A DNA stretch of 64,000 bases from Ophiodon elongatus (GCA_016806645.1 JACSYO010001581.1:636001-700000), one strand, 5' to 3'; positions 46,458-57,786 are shown, counted from the stretch's first letter. Notes: a model not told the origin generated them from the sequence alone. Numbers and translations are program-made.

Positions 46458-46799
46458 AGCATTGCTGGATCAGGCACTTTTTTACGCACATATCAAGTAA
46501 TGCGTCTTTAATTTTCACGGATTAGCTCGGCTGCATCGTTCAAAATTGACATCCCCACTCTTCTGCAATGACACAGTGCTCTGTGAAGAGAGTGTGATAG
46601 ATTTTTTTCTCCACACAGGGCTGTGTTAACTGTGGCACAGTCAGTGCCTTCCCTGCTTTTTTTACGTGGCTTATACTGTTTATGACCTGGTGTGTTTTTT
46701 ATCTGCTTCTGAACCTAGGTGTCACAATGGGGCAAAGACTACATCCACTTTTCCCTTAACCCAGTAAAATAGCTCTTACAGGGCTAAGCTTTTACAATA

Positions 46800-47063
46800 G
46801 TTATGTGTTGTAACTCTGGATTCAATGAGGTAGGCATTGCCCTCTAAGCTGTGGGCCCCTCTGGTTCCTACTTCAGCTGAAGAAATGCTGGTTTAAATTC
46901 AGAGCACAACTATGGTCACACAGCGCTTTAAGGAACAAATGTAAGAGAGGCCCATGAAGGGCATAAGGGCACAAACACAATCTTCATGACTGCACATGCG
47001 TAATAATGATGGCTCTCAGAGGGCTTTGCTTATACTCATTGAATCTTGAGTTACAATACGTAA
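46800..47063. repeat. 46-bp imperfect inverted repeat at the 3' side of the DIRS element
   Basis: The left arm at 46800-46846 starts GTTATGTGTTGTAACTC. The right arm, read as the reverse complement of 47018-47063, starts GTTACGTATTGTAACTC. Both continue with a GATTCAATGAG word and, after a few mismatches, TGCCCTCT/AGCCCTCT. This is the layout expected for the complementary repeats near a DIRS 3' end, though which is the terminal and which the internal repeat cannot be decided. Confidence 0.75.
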
Positions 47064-47689
47064 CTACCGCAATTCTGTACCATCAATGTACAAGCACTTA
47101 CCAGGATTTGTGTTTCTCAGATTATTAATATTAATATAAGTGACCCTACAGAGGAAATAAATGTTTTTCTTTACCTTTCGCTTGATCTGCGCTGTTTGTT
47201 ATTGTGTCTAACCAAGTCTTTCTCAAGAAAAAGGCTCATTCTGAAATCTAGCGAGAGTTGATATAACAGTAGAAATGTGAGTGAGTTGGAGTGAGGAGTG
47301 TCGGGGAGAGTTTATTGTGTTGGAATACAAGACAGCGTGGCAAAAAAAACAAAACTTGGCATTTCCGAATAGTACCAACAAAATGTTGAGCAACACTTTG
47401 CGCAGCTTGCATAGACTACCTCTGTTGGATAGGGACACACTAAAGTTGTGGCTAGTTATGCTACAAATGCATTCTATAGCCTTGGGCATACTTTCTGTGT
47501 TTTGCAGTTGCTGCAATCAATTACATTGCAGCCTGTTTCGCAGTTGCCGGCTGCAGCGTTCACATTCAATACTGGACCAATTTCAAAAGTTGCTGGTCAC
47601 AATAGTTACTGAGAGACACAAAAACATTGGAAATTAGGGTCCAGGTTGAAAAACACATCAGTTACCCTTTATCTTTAATGCATTCAATT
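47064..47689. other. non-coding stretch, nothing recognised
   Basis: AT-rich, with a 118-codon open frame at 47281-47637 that shows no family features. 47280-47600 may be part of a further repeat, but I cannot name it. Confidence 0.4.
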
Positions 47690-47880
47690 CAGCCTCTGTT
47701 GCTCTCCCTAAGGTTTCTTCCTTGTTTCCCTCCCCTTAAAGTTTTTTTGGGGGGTGTTTTTCCTGTACTGAGGGTGAGGGTCCCAGGACAGAGGATGTCA
47801 TATGTGTACAGATTGTAAAGACCTCTAAGGAAAATTTGCAATTTTTGGCTGTACGAAATAAATTGAATTGAAATAAATAG
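47690..47880 (+). mobile_element. 3' end of a CR1/L2/Rex1-group LINE
   Basis: The ordered words 'CTCTCCCTAAGGTTTCTTCC', 'CCCTTAAAG', a T/G run, 'GTTTTTCCTGTACTGAGG', 'CAGAGGATGTCATATGTGTAC', 'AGATTGTAAAG' and the tail 'AAATAAATTGAATTGAA' (long words read in pieces) form a 3' untranslated end well known in teleost LINEs. The same layout recurs at 32930-33115. No coding part precedes it, so it is a short 5'-truncated copy. Confidence 0.75.
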
Positions 47881-48881
47881 TTTTTTGGGGTTTTCTTTTT
47901 GACAATCAAAAAGAAGGGCATTGTTTGACCAGCACCCACAAACAAGGGTGAACAGACAAAGAAAAGAGCGCCACCAGCAGAAACACACTCACACAAACTC
48001 AATCTACAGCAACAAATCTACAGAAAATCTACAGAAATTTAGAAATAAAGATGCCACAGTAATGGCTATTGGATATTGGAGTGACAGGTGATGGATGTGC
48101 AATGTAAAAATTACCACAGTTATAAGAATGATAAAGAATGGAAGCAAAATCTGCAAATTTCGAGTACGTCAATCTTCATACACTTGCAGGTTGTCCCTTA
48201 AAGGTGGCACGTCTCTGGTTGCAGCGTAGCAAGGATGGAGTCCTCATGTCGCCATTCTGCCTCGCCCAGCACTGTTTCCCATGTTGCATTTCACACTCGC
48301 TTTGCAGCCGCCAGTTGATTTGTCAGCAGCTAAAGGATGGAATTAACTCCATTGCTGTCATCCTTGGCCTCTTGTCAATGGCTCTTAACTCATTTGTCCT
48401 TATTTTGCAGTTGTTTTATGTCCAAAGCGGTATGTGTGGCAATGTCAGGGGGGGGGGATCGGATGGGTAGGTTGGCGGAGGGGGGCAATAATTAGCATTG
48501 GTATTGAAAAGTAATAACAGTATGGATTAATGTGAGAGAAGTGGAGTGGAGCGCATCATCGAGTGAGACAAATCCAATGCTGGGAATTGGCAGACAAAGC
48601 AAGAGGCAGTCAATAGGGATTATGTGGGGCTAAGCCGTCCCACTTTGGCTGGGGGGGCGGGGGGGGTAGGAGAGGTGGGGGACGTGCCTATATGGCAGTG
48701 GTGGCAGCTTTTGGATGGGCATCAATACACACTCATGCAGGTCCGCTTGCCGTTGCCACTGCTTCAGCAGACATTGCACATGCTCTCTGATAAAGAGGGG
48801 GGGGCAGAGGGGTGGACATGACGCAGAGGGGGGGGACCGGCATTGCTCCCTCTATTTAGCGATCATAATGCCTCCCACCCC

Positions 48882-48883
<2 letters not shown>
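47881..48883. other. non-coding stretch
   Basis: No gene. 48200-48420 is repeat-free with GGAATTAACTCC, TTGATTTGTCAGC and CTGTCATCC words. 48448-48457, 48650-48666, 48797-48806 and 48826-48838 are G-rich runs. Confidence 0.45.

Positions 48884-48938
<55 letters not shown>
48884..48938. repeat. (CA)n microsatellite
   Basis: About 27 CA units. Confidence 0.97.
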
Positions 48939-48943
<5 letters not shown>

Positions 48944-49505
48944 AACAGTGAGTGAGGCCCTAGATCCCTCTGCCCCCCCAGGAGAGGGGTGGGGGGGTGC
49001 ATTGGCGTTGCCAGAGTCAGAATCTGTGCCAGCTGGGCAAACACTCAAGTCGTTGACAGAATAAACACCTTGCAAATAGAAGCAGAGAGGACACAGCCTC
49101 AGACACAGTGAGCAGCACGACTACATCAGCAGGTCTACATTCACTCCTTCACTAAACCAGGGGAGGGACTACGGGTTAGACCGATATATATCTGTTCTGT
49201 GTGTTATGGACCTATATCCCCCATGGACGTTATGGACATATTTCCCCCATCTTACTTAAGTATGGACACTATGAACGCACACTTATGTTTACTGTGTTGG
49301 TGTTTTCTGCCTTGTTCTCACTTTCCTTTTTTTTTTGTCAATCAAGTAACATACTCGAACTAACCCACTGTAGCCATGGTGCCCTGTACGAGTACCAAGA
49401 ACGCCTTGTTGCTCCAGCCAGTCAGCCTTTTACCCATTTTAACACATTGCCTGTTTTTTTTAATACCAGCCTGCCTTAGTATTCTCTTTTTTTCTGTCTG
49501 ATCTG
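48939..49505. other. non-coding stretch, nothing recognised
   Basis: No gene. The short open frame at 49201-49479 has no family features. Confidence 0.5.
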
Positions 49506-49506
49506 T

Positions 49507-49544
<38 letters not shown>
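49506..49544. repeat. (TA)n microsatellite
   Basis: TA repeats with one CA interruption. Confidence 0.96.
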
Positions 49545-49749
49545 GCAAATTTTCTTGACAGCGCTGACCTCTAAGGGATTGGAGAGCAAAAACAGAGGAA
49601 GCTATCGTGGCACCATTCACTTGTATCTAACCCTTCTAATCTGCTGCATAACCAAAAGCAAGTTTTGTTGACAGAAATGAGAAAGGACTCAATGGTACAA
49701 ATATGTCTCTTGAATAAACATTTAGAATGTATTGTCCCAATAATTAACA

Positions 49750-50268
49750 GTGACCAGACGTCTGGGTGTCCCGAGTCCCAACACGTCCAACAGTCATTAC
49801 CAAATTATCCCGGTTTCACCTCAACTTAAATAATAATCATAACTATTTTTAAAACATTTAATAATTAAAAATAAATGATGCAGCACACATAAAAATTCAA
49901 TAATGATTTGGCTGTATCCATATACATGTCAATCAATCAACATGTTATTGTCAAGGCTGATGCTATAAAGCTTGCAGCTCTTTCATACTGACAGGACCAG
50001 TCAGTATGCTAACGGTTAGCTGTAATGCCGAGTAGAAAGTCTGTCTTTTCTAAAGCGTTCTAGGAGGCTTACTTCTTCCTTCGTAAAGTACCCGGCAATG
50101 AAAATTCTGGGTTCTGCACACGCTGAAAGAGTGGTGGAATTGCCGATATAACAGCTCCAACTAATCCGTCCAAACAGCACAATAGCACGCCTATGGGGCG
50201 TGGATGAACGTGCAATAAACATAAGGGTTCCGGTTTGGGGGTTTGAAAATATGGTCACCCTATATTAC
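49750..50268. mobile_element. suspected non-autonomous DNA transposon
   Basis: The left end reads AGTGACCAGACGTCTGGGTG, and the right end, reverse complemented, reads AGGGTGACCATATTTTCAAA, sharing an outward TGACCA. Both ends recall the vertebrate 'GGGTGACCAGACGTCC' repeat. About 520 bp, with no open transposase frame. A clean target duplication was not found, so the class is uncertain. Confidence 0.5.
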
Positions 50269-52036
50269 TTAGATTTGGCTTTAGATTTAGATTTTTCCAT
50301 ACATATATTGTGACTAACTAGTGACTTTTCCTGGCTGGCTATCATGTGATTGCCAGCTCGGCAGCTACAAAAGTTCACCAACTAGCCCTAAACGTCTGGT
50401 GGCTTAAAGACTTGTTTTGTTTCTCTGCCTTGTGACTCTGCTTTGGGTTTTATTTCCTTAGCTCATTACAGTGATGACTTAATATTATCAATGAAGAAAA
50501 GTTCCTTTCAAGAAGAATTTTCATGAAAATAAAGCTGCTAATCAGGTTAATTTGCTCATATTTTTTGTTTTATACTGTATACAATGCTGTGATAAGCATT
50601 AACCCGAATATCAGATTTTATGTAATTTAGTTGAAAAGATCTATTTACAACGCAGATTTCGAAAGAGTAAAACCCAAATCAAACAATCCAAACTATAAAA
50701 TAGTCTGTCTTGTACAACACACATGGGGGGCTTTAATTGCTTTTATTTTGAAATTATCTTTTTCTGCTCAAAGCCATGTGGCTGTGGAGGACAGGCTTTG
50801 AACAGTATGAATGCTGAATTCCACATGGAGGTTTTCATCTCTGAGAGATTCCAGACTGATTTTATTAAACCTAAATCTAAAGCATCGCATCAGATCCCTT
50901 CTTGGCCCAGCTGCTTCCTGCTGCACGGCATGTGGTCAGCATATCCTTTGACTTTTGGAATGAATCACATATTTGGACACGACATGCAAAAATAAGAAAA
51001 ATGCAAATAAGCCAATGCGACACCTTGAGGATACTCGGGCTAGCATCGTACACACTCCCTCCCAACCTGTAAAAACCTCTCATGACTTGTTTCCATCTCG
51101 GTCTTCCTTTAAGTCATTTGTAAGCAAGTGTTTAGTCTCAATTCTAAACAAATAATCCAATAAGATAGGAACAGCCTCATTCTGTCACTTTCTTGCAGCA
51201 AAGAGAGAAGAAAAGGCTGCATGGTTTGGAGATGAATACATTTTTTCATTTATTTATTCATTCATTCATTTATTCGCTGCCCATTTTCTCTGCATATAAT
51301 TCTTTAATTTTTATGTTAATGGCCACATGGGGTGGTGGCCAGGTTTTGATGACATATCTCCAGTGGAGATCCTTGGATGGCTTAGCCTGCCCATCCAAAA
51401 ATAGCTGTGAAATCCGACGAAATAATAGAATGGTGGTGGTAGCGGTGGAGGGGGGCAGGAGGGGTGGATTTGCAGCAGCTGAGGCTTTGCATTCGAATGG
51501 CAGGGTCTGTCTGGAGTGAGGGGACCCCCACCCCTCCCCACCCCCACTCCATCACTACCACCACAACACCCAAGAGAGCGAGGGAGAGAGAGGGGAGAGA
51601 GGTGTTATCGGGTCCTTGCAGCCAGGGCCTCGACTTGTTCCTGAATACCAAATGTGGCAGAGGACCAGAAAAGTGAGTTGTCTTTGTTTTGTCAAGTGTG
51701 CCATGACAAAATGCTGGGGAGAACACCCACCCCCCCATGACCCCTCCTCCTCCCTGCCCCACTCCCCCATACACACATGCAGGTGAACTAACTCAACAGA
51801 GGGACCTGCTTGTTTGACCTGCTAATCATCTTTGCATAAATACAAAGACACACATACACTGAGTGGATAGGGGTTTTGGAGGTGGGGGGTTCCTCACAGG
51901 TAGATGTCCATAGTACCTGAAGCACCGCTGTTGCCATGGGAATAGCTGTCCCTAAGACCACCACACTCACATGAATGAAGGGTTGATACATATGCAGAAA
52001 TGCACAAATACAATCTTGAGAAATGTGTTTTAGCAT
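50269..52036. other. non-coding stretch
   Basis: No gene. 51250-51275 is TTCATT-rich. 51285-51420 is repeat-free and compositionally balanced. 51520-51600 is C-rich then GA-rich. Several overlapping open frames in G/C-rich sequence have no family features. Confidence 0.45.
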
Positions 52037-52053
52037 GTACACACACACACACA

Positions 52054-52108
<55 letters not shown>

Positions 52109-52125
52109 ACAGACAAGGCAGACGA
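52037..52125. repeat. (CA)n microsatellite
   Basis: Pure CA for most of the length with GACA and AAAC interruptions. Confidence 0.97.
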
Positions 52126-53736
52126 GCCACACACTGATGGGAAATGTGTTTGAACATGTGCACACATGCACACACAGACACACGCACACACAGAGCTAAC
52201 CTCTATCTTCACTCCAACAAGTCCTGCTAAATATTCATGAAGCCCGGCAACAACAGTGTCATCTCTCTCCCTGCCTGCTTCACGCTGTCCCCCGCTCTCT
52301 CTCTGGTGGTCTTTGTCTTATAGTCTCTCATCCATGCGGCTGCTGTGTGTCTGTGTGTGACATCAGACAGCCTTTGAAGGGTTTATTATTAAGCAACTGG
52401 CTGTCGTCCTCCTCTGATAGTCACCCGGCTGATGACTTGATGCGTCCCTACATCTCATGCAGTCTCTCACAAACACACACAGATATAAAATATACATGCA
52501 CATATATGCCAGAAGAAATGTGCCAATGCTTATTCACACAATTGACCAGTTACTTCATCAAAACGCCTATAAATGCAGCCTCTGTGGGTGGGCTGTAGAG
52601 TTTAGCGCAAAGGCCAGAGCACACTGGAAAAGCCGTGGCACATGTCGGGCCAGCTTAAGCAGTTCCGTCTTTTTGGCTTGCCTGTGGTAGAGTTCCCCTA
52701 ACGAACCCAGACCTGCATTTTGTTGCATAAAGCTTTGGGGTTCAGGTCTGGTTATGAGCCTGGAATTAGCAATAGCCTATCATTAGCATACCCCTGGTGA
52801 AGAAAAACATATAGCTTTGAGTTGGGTTCATGTTACTAATCAGGTTCAGTCAGGTCTTAAAAACACAGGTTGTTAAAGAAACCCCTCGGTTCTTGGTGAT
52901 TATTTGTGTTCATCATGGGACCACGATCTTCATGATATGTTTACTGCTTCTCCATGAGTGTTAAATTGTGGTAAAATAGTCTCATTGGGACATATCTGTA
53001 AATTAAATATTTCTATTTATGTATGTGTAGCCAACACATCAAAATAAAGGCACTGTAAACTCAACGAACTAGGCCATATGACAACCTAGGTCCTATGACG
53101 TGTCATCCAAAGCCACACTTAAAAGGAAAAAGTGTATCCTATTGCCACCCTGATCTCTCTCAAACAACTCAAACTGTTTTGTATGTCTTTGAAGTTGGAT
53201 ACGATAAATTATACAAATAGGGATAGCTGTGCACACTTTCAGTCTCTCCTTGAAGTAATTTAGGTTGTTGCAGTCAGTTGTATGCATCTGAAGTGGCAGT
53301 AGTAACTGTCACACACCAGGCCAATCACCTGTAATAAGTTGGCACCATTGTTAGACAGTCTGTTTAAGAAAGTTTAAAAAAGCTGTCTGATGTAGTAGCC
53401 TCTCGATTCCACCACTTGAAAGAGGTTCAGAGGACGAGTTAATCCAACAAGCACTTTATTTGAAGCACACTGAGGCCTTTACCCTCTTTACCCTCTACTC
53501 CAGACATTTTTTGTGAACACTGCACGGCTAAATCATCCATTTATGCATTTATGTTTTACATTAAAAAAAAAATACTCTTAAATGTACTTTAGGGCAACGT
53601 CAGAGGCATCTCCCACCACTGGTTAGAAGTATTTACCTTACTTACCTTTAGGTTCCCTGACATGAAAGACTGACATTTTTTGTGGGCCATGATTTCTCAA
53701 CATCAGAGGAAAATAGCTTCAAGAGTCAGAGGCAAA
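52126..53736. other. non-coding stretch, nothing recognised
   Basis: No gene. A weak inverted pair (CCCAGACCTG near 52707 and CAGGTCTGG near 52744) is present. A-rich run near 53560-53572. Confidence 0.45.
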
Positions 53737-53780
53737 CCATCACCATCACCATCACCATCACCATCACCATCACCATTACC
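53737..53780. repeat. (CCATCA)n hexanucleotide repeat, about 7 units
   Basis: ACCATCACCATC units. The Ser-Pro run in one reading frame (53680-53940) is an artefact of this repeat. Confidence 0.95.
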
Positions 53781-54092
53781 TGTAGCAGCTCTACATTCAA
53801 CTACCCCATTGGTTGTCCTTAGGTTAGCTGTAAACTGTGGTAGTCCACTGTTGTCTGAAGAGGATAATCCAGAGACCTCACTGTGGACTGCTCTTAAAAG
53901 TGTCTATGTTTCAGAGAAAGTTGTTCCCTGTAAAACATGAGGTCTGAGGTTAGTTATCCAGAGAAACCTGCTTTCTGGATATTAGGGTTCGGGTTGAAAC
54001 CCTACTATATTTGTAGCCCTTTAATTATCACATCTGAAGTGGATAAACATTGTCTCATTGTATCTATCAAACTGCTTTGTCGGTCAAACTCC
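53781..54092. other. non-coding stretch, nothing recognised
   Basis: Short unique segment between two simple repeats, without gene signals. Confidence 0.5.

Positions 54093-54163
<71 letters not shown>
54093..54163. repeat. (CA)n microsatellite, about 35 units
   Basis: Pure CA. First of three CA arrays within 420 bases. Confidence 0.98.
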
Positions 54164-54165
<2 letters not shown>

Positions 54166-54351
54166 TGTAAACAGGCTGCCAGTGTTGTCTGCATGTGCAC
54201 ATGGGCATGGTGGCTGAGGTGTGAATGTGTGTCAGATGGTTCGGTGGGCAGCCTGGCAGCCGGCAACGTGGCGGTGCCCACACCTACGGGGAGCAATGCA
54301 CACACCACACACAATCCCTCAACACCCCCCCAGTTTCCTTAAGCCTCTAAC

Positions 54352-54354
<3 letters not shown>

Positions 54355-54418
<64 letters not shown>
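54355..54418. repeat. (CA)n microsatellite, about 32 units
   Basis: Pure CA. Second of the cluster. Confidence 0.98.
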
Positions 54419-54419
<1 letters not shown>

Positions 54420-54469
54420 TCAAACACACAGCTCCTGCTTGCTCGACCTGCAAATTATCCTTGCATGGT

Positions 54470-54472
<3 letters not shown>

Positions 54473-54511
<39 letters not shown>
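54473..54511. repeat. (CA)n microsatellite, about 19 units
   Basis: Pure CA. Third of the cluster. Confidence 0.97.
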
Positions 54512-54516
<5 letters not shown>

Positions 54517-54639
54517 TACAAAGTTTAGAGTGATACACATGTTTGCCTGATCAGGTGATTCTGATCTGACTGATCCTGTTCAGTCATTTAGATTTGAGAT
54601 GATGAATATGACATGTTTAGCTAAATGCAGGTTCATAGT

Positions 54640-54830
54640 AGACTTGATCAGTAATACAGAAGCGGACAATGGGAGGTGATCAACCTGAAGTTGTGATAAA
54701 TAGTGCAGAGGACAGTTTGGAAAGGTCTTGGGTCCCCACCAATACACCTGCCAAGTGTGAAGTAGATCGGTTCTCGAGATATGTGAAGGACACATATACA
54801 ACATATACACACATACACACATAAACACAC
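54640..54830. repeat. possible fish dispersed repeat fragment
   Basis: 'CCACCAATACACCTGCCAAG', 'TGTGAAGTAGATCGGTTCTC' and 'GAGATATGTGAAGGACA' followed by a simple ACATAT/ACAC tail resemble the 3' part of a fish repeat ending in a simple-sequence tail. Diverged and short. Confidence 0.4.
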
Positions 54831-55989
54831 ATAAGGACACAGTGATTCCTTGCTTTCTAGTTAAGATGATACATTGTGTTTTGATTGGCACGAGTACTTC
54901 TAAATTAGTAACAGCTTTTGTGCCAAAGGATAGTCAAGATGCACTTACATGATCTTTTTAAAACTGACAACATTCAAAATATTTGTTATCCTTTTGCATG
55001 AAAAACATATTTATTGTCATTGGATATAAGCACAGAATCCATTACGACTGCTTCAGTCCAGAAGTTTCCATATCAGCCTTCTCTGGTCTGTCCCTGATGC
55101 TCTCTCTTCAGCCGCTTCATGCTCCCATAGCCTGAATATGTGGCTCTTTGCTAGCTGTTTACTTGTGTTTAAATGTGGCCAATCATGTGCTTTCATGCCC
55201 CATTCCCCTGTTTATGTGTAAAACCTTTCCAACCGCACGTTGTAAATTATTGCACATGAATCAGCTGCGTGTCAGTAACACACGTTAGCCGTGAGATGGG
55301 CGGGGTGGTCTTCCTTTGGCCGCAGCATGCTGGCTCTTCTGGGGGAATTTTAAACAGTCCATCACAAGGATACTTATTTTTCATCAAATAAAACATCATG
55401 TTTCATCTGATTTGTTTTCTGTAAAGAAATGTTGTCGTGCTGCAAATAAGGATTGTTTTCATTATCAGTTAATCTGACTAATATTTACTTGATTAATTGA
55501 TTATTTGGTCTACTGTATATAATATGAGAAAATAGTCAAATGTGCCCATCACGATTTTGTAAAGCCCAAATTGACATATTCAAATTTGTATTGTATTATC
55601 CAATAATATACAGTTTATAATCACGGGAGACTTCTGTCAATCACCCAACCGATTAATCGCCAAAGCACTTCCGCTGCGTTACCAATATTAATATCTCCGT
55701 TACTTTCCTCTTCTTTGACCGGTCACAATAGTCAATAGTTATATTGTGACCTCTCACACTCGTCTCCAAGTGCATGTTGCTCCACTCCCTAATTCTCATT
55801 CCAGCCTAGCCTTCACCGTTACTGTCTCCCTCTTTCTGTCTCACTCCGTCTCTCCCTCCCTCCCTCGGTCTCTCTGCTCCCTCTCAGCAGTAAGCCCTCT
55901 AATCTCTCCTGTTCAATCGCCTGGCAGACACATGCCCTCTGTCTGCAGAACCAGCGGGGATGTTTCCTGTGCAGGTGTACCACAGAGCA
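54831..55989. other. non-coding stretch, nothing recognised
   Basis: AT-rich with a CT-rich segment at 55815-55890. No gene. Confidence 0.5.
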
Positions 55990-56340
55990 TGCACAATAGG
56001 AACGGTGAGCACGGTGAGCACGGCAGCTTTGGTGTGGCGAGCAGGGCGGGTCAGATTTGGCACGATAAGTATGCTGAGTATGCTGATGGGAGCGGCGAGT
56101 GGAGTTAGCATGGCCGGTATAGTGGATGCAGCAGGTATGGGGGACACTGGGTTCATCGTGGGGGGTTTGGTGCTTATGAGTACACTGGGCAGGGTGTGCA
56201 TGGACACTGTGGAGGGTACGGCAGGCGTGGTGGGAACAGTGGGACTGGCAGATGGTGAGCACAGTGAGTATGATACATGGCAGACACTGGGTACAGTGAG
56301 CATGGCGGGAATGGTAGCCATGTTAGTGGCCACAGCATGA
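55990..56340. repeat. degenerate G-rich minisatellite
   Basis: Words such as GTGAGCACG, GGTGAGCAC, GAGTATGCTGA, AGCATGG and GACACTGG recur at irregular 9- to 12-base steps. The scarcity of TAA/TAG/TGA in several frames leaves open frames of 126 codons (plus strand) and 147-184 codons (minus strand), rich in Gly/Val/Met or Pro/Thr/Ala. I judge it to be an eroded tandem repeat, not a gene. Confidence 0.6.
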
Positions 56341-56454
56341 GCCCAAGCAGGGTGATAGGACCAAGGGCCAAGGTTGCCAGTCGTGCCTGGACTCACACCC
56401 ATTCTCCCTGACATCCAATGTGACGTTTCCTCTCTCCCCTCTTGCTGAGTCATT

Positions 56455-56650
56455 AGTAATGTTTGATAGTTGGTAGCTTTTCCCCCCTTGTTGCTGGCAT
56501 CTCTTAATCAATGTTAATTGGCTTGGAATTAGCATATGTTAATTAATGATATTTACTTCAAATTAAAGGTATGAGTGGTCCCAGAGGGTTTCCTGTTCAT
56601 CTAATTAGAACCAATTAGCTGCAATTAACACGTGTAAATGAGACGCCACT
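56455..56650. promoter_or_regulatory. candidate enhancer-like block with homeodomain/POU-type sites
   Basis: Within about 200 bases there are ATTAGCATATG (56528-), TTAATTAATGA (56539-), GATATTTAC (forkhead-like), TAATTAG (56602-56608), CAATTAG (56612-56618) and CAATTAA (56622-56628). The block is repeat-free. Such packing of ATTA cores with a POU-like octamer variant is typical of vertebrate developmental enhancers. No alignment is available, so this is inference. Confidence 0.35.
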
Positions 56651-57743
56651 GAGTCCAAAACAAACAGTGTGCATATGCAGGCTGCTGCCCAGCTTCCCTT
56701 GTGTTGCCGAACATGCACTGGGCCTATGTTTTCTTTGGTATGCGCGTGTATATGTGCAGTCACACTGAATGCATCACAGTCAGGTGTGTTATAACAAGCC
56801 AGAAGAAACAAAAAGTCATTCCAGCTCAAACAAATAACCATTCAGGACCTTTGTACTCCCAGTTTTCCCACTCACATCAGCGTCTCTCCTATTTTTAGAG
56901 CGTGCTGCCAAACTAATTTGTTTTACAGACCTTCCTATCAAGTGAAGAAAATCCCGGAGGTATATTAATTGAAATTCAGTCAACAGCACATCTTGTTTTG
57001 GTCTAAGAAACCACCAGCCGTGGTGAGTGTGGAGAGTAATCTCACACAGGGAAAATTGCCAGGAAATGAGAAGATGTAAACAAGGGAGAAGGTAGAAAAT
57101 AAACAGAAGTCATTCAGGCATCAATTGTATCTCACCATACTCTATTAAAAGGATGCTGCCTGTTTTTGTTTTGATTTCAGCAGATACTCTCTTATTTGGC
57201 AAGAAATGGACATTTTTAAAGACTGAAATCACTAAAGTCTCCCATTTTTCAGGTAAATACTTGTTATTATTTAAAAGGAAGGGAAAAGGCCGTTGGATAA
57301 ACTTCAGAAAAGAGTGGGTGGGCCGTCTGTTGAACCAGCACCAACGAGTTATTCATTGTATTGCAGCATTTTGTCCATTCCGGTTGTGCATTGCATTGTG
57401 GGAGAATAGTATCCATCAGCAGCACACTCAAAAGAGTGTTTTCTTAGTCTGCATGCTGATTTTTCTTTTGTTTTCGAGTTTGAACACACTCATACTCAAA
57501 ACCCTGCATACATTTACTTGGTACTGGTGCAGTGCCCGTTCAAACCATGCCGGTTCAGAATGGAGTGTGGTATTACTGCTTGCATCGTTCTCGAGAACCA
57601 CTCACACAAACAGCAACTCACCACCGCGCTTCCTGTGGTCCTCAGCAATACACCTGCCATGACACAGTTACTCACGGTCAGAACCACCAGTGGAATCATT
57701 CTGGTTCAGGAAAAAACACACCAGGGTCATGCTCCCTCCCCCA
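56651..57743. other. non-coding stretch
   Basis: No gene. 'GCATTGTGGGAGAATAG' near 57391-57407 is a word common in fish MITEs, but no ends were identified. The 169-codon open frame at 57153-57662 has no family features and is probably chance in T/C-rich sequence. Confidence 0.4.
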
Positions 57744-57755
57744 CACATACAGACA

Positions 57756-57786
<31 letters not shown>

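Larger units (their letters stand above)
44340..47063 (+). mobile_element. decayed DIRS-type tyrosine-recombinase retrotransposon
   Basis: Three coding remnants lie in DIRS order on the plus strand: a gag-like segment with a Cys/His motif (44540-44751), the end of the RT/RNase H region (about 45280-45560), and a tyrosine recombinase (about 45560-46457). They are followed by non-coding sequence ending in an inverted repeat (46800-47063). DIRS elements use a tyrosine recombinase instead of an integrase and carry inverted terminal plus internal complementary repeats. Frameshifts and stops occur in every part, and most of the RT is gone. The left boundary is approximate. Confidence 0.8.

Noticed and set aside
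53680..53940. Ser-Pro repeat protein
   Set aside because: Results only from the CCATCA hexanucleotide repeat.
55899..56453. 184-codon minus-strand frame rich in Pro/Thr/Ala
   Set aside because: Lies over a degenerate minisatellite that is also open on the other strand. No domain or signal supports coding.
57153..57662. 169-codon plus-strand frame
   Set aside because: Starts in AT-rich DNA, has no domain, and overlaps other frames in the second half. Probably chance.
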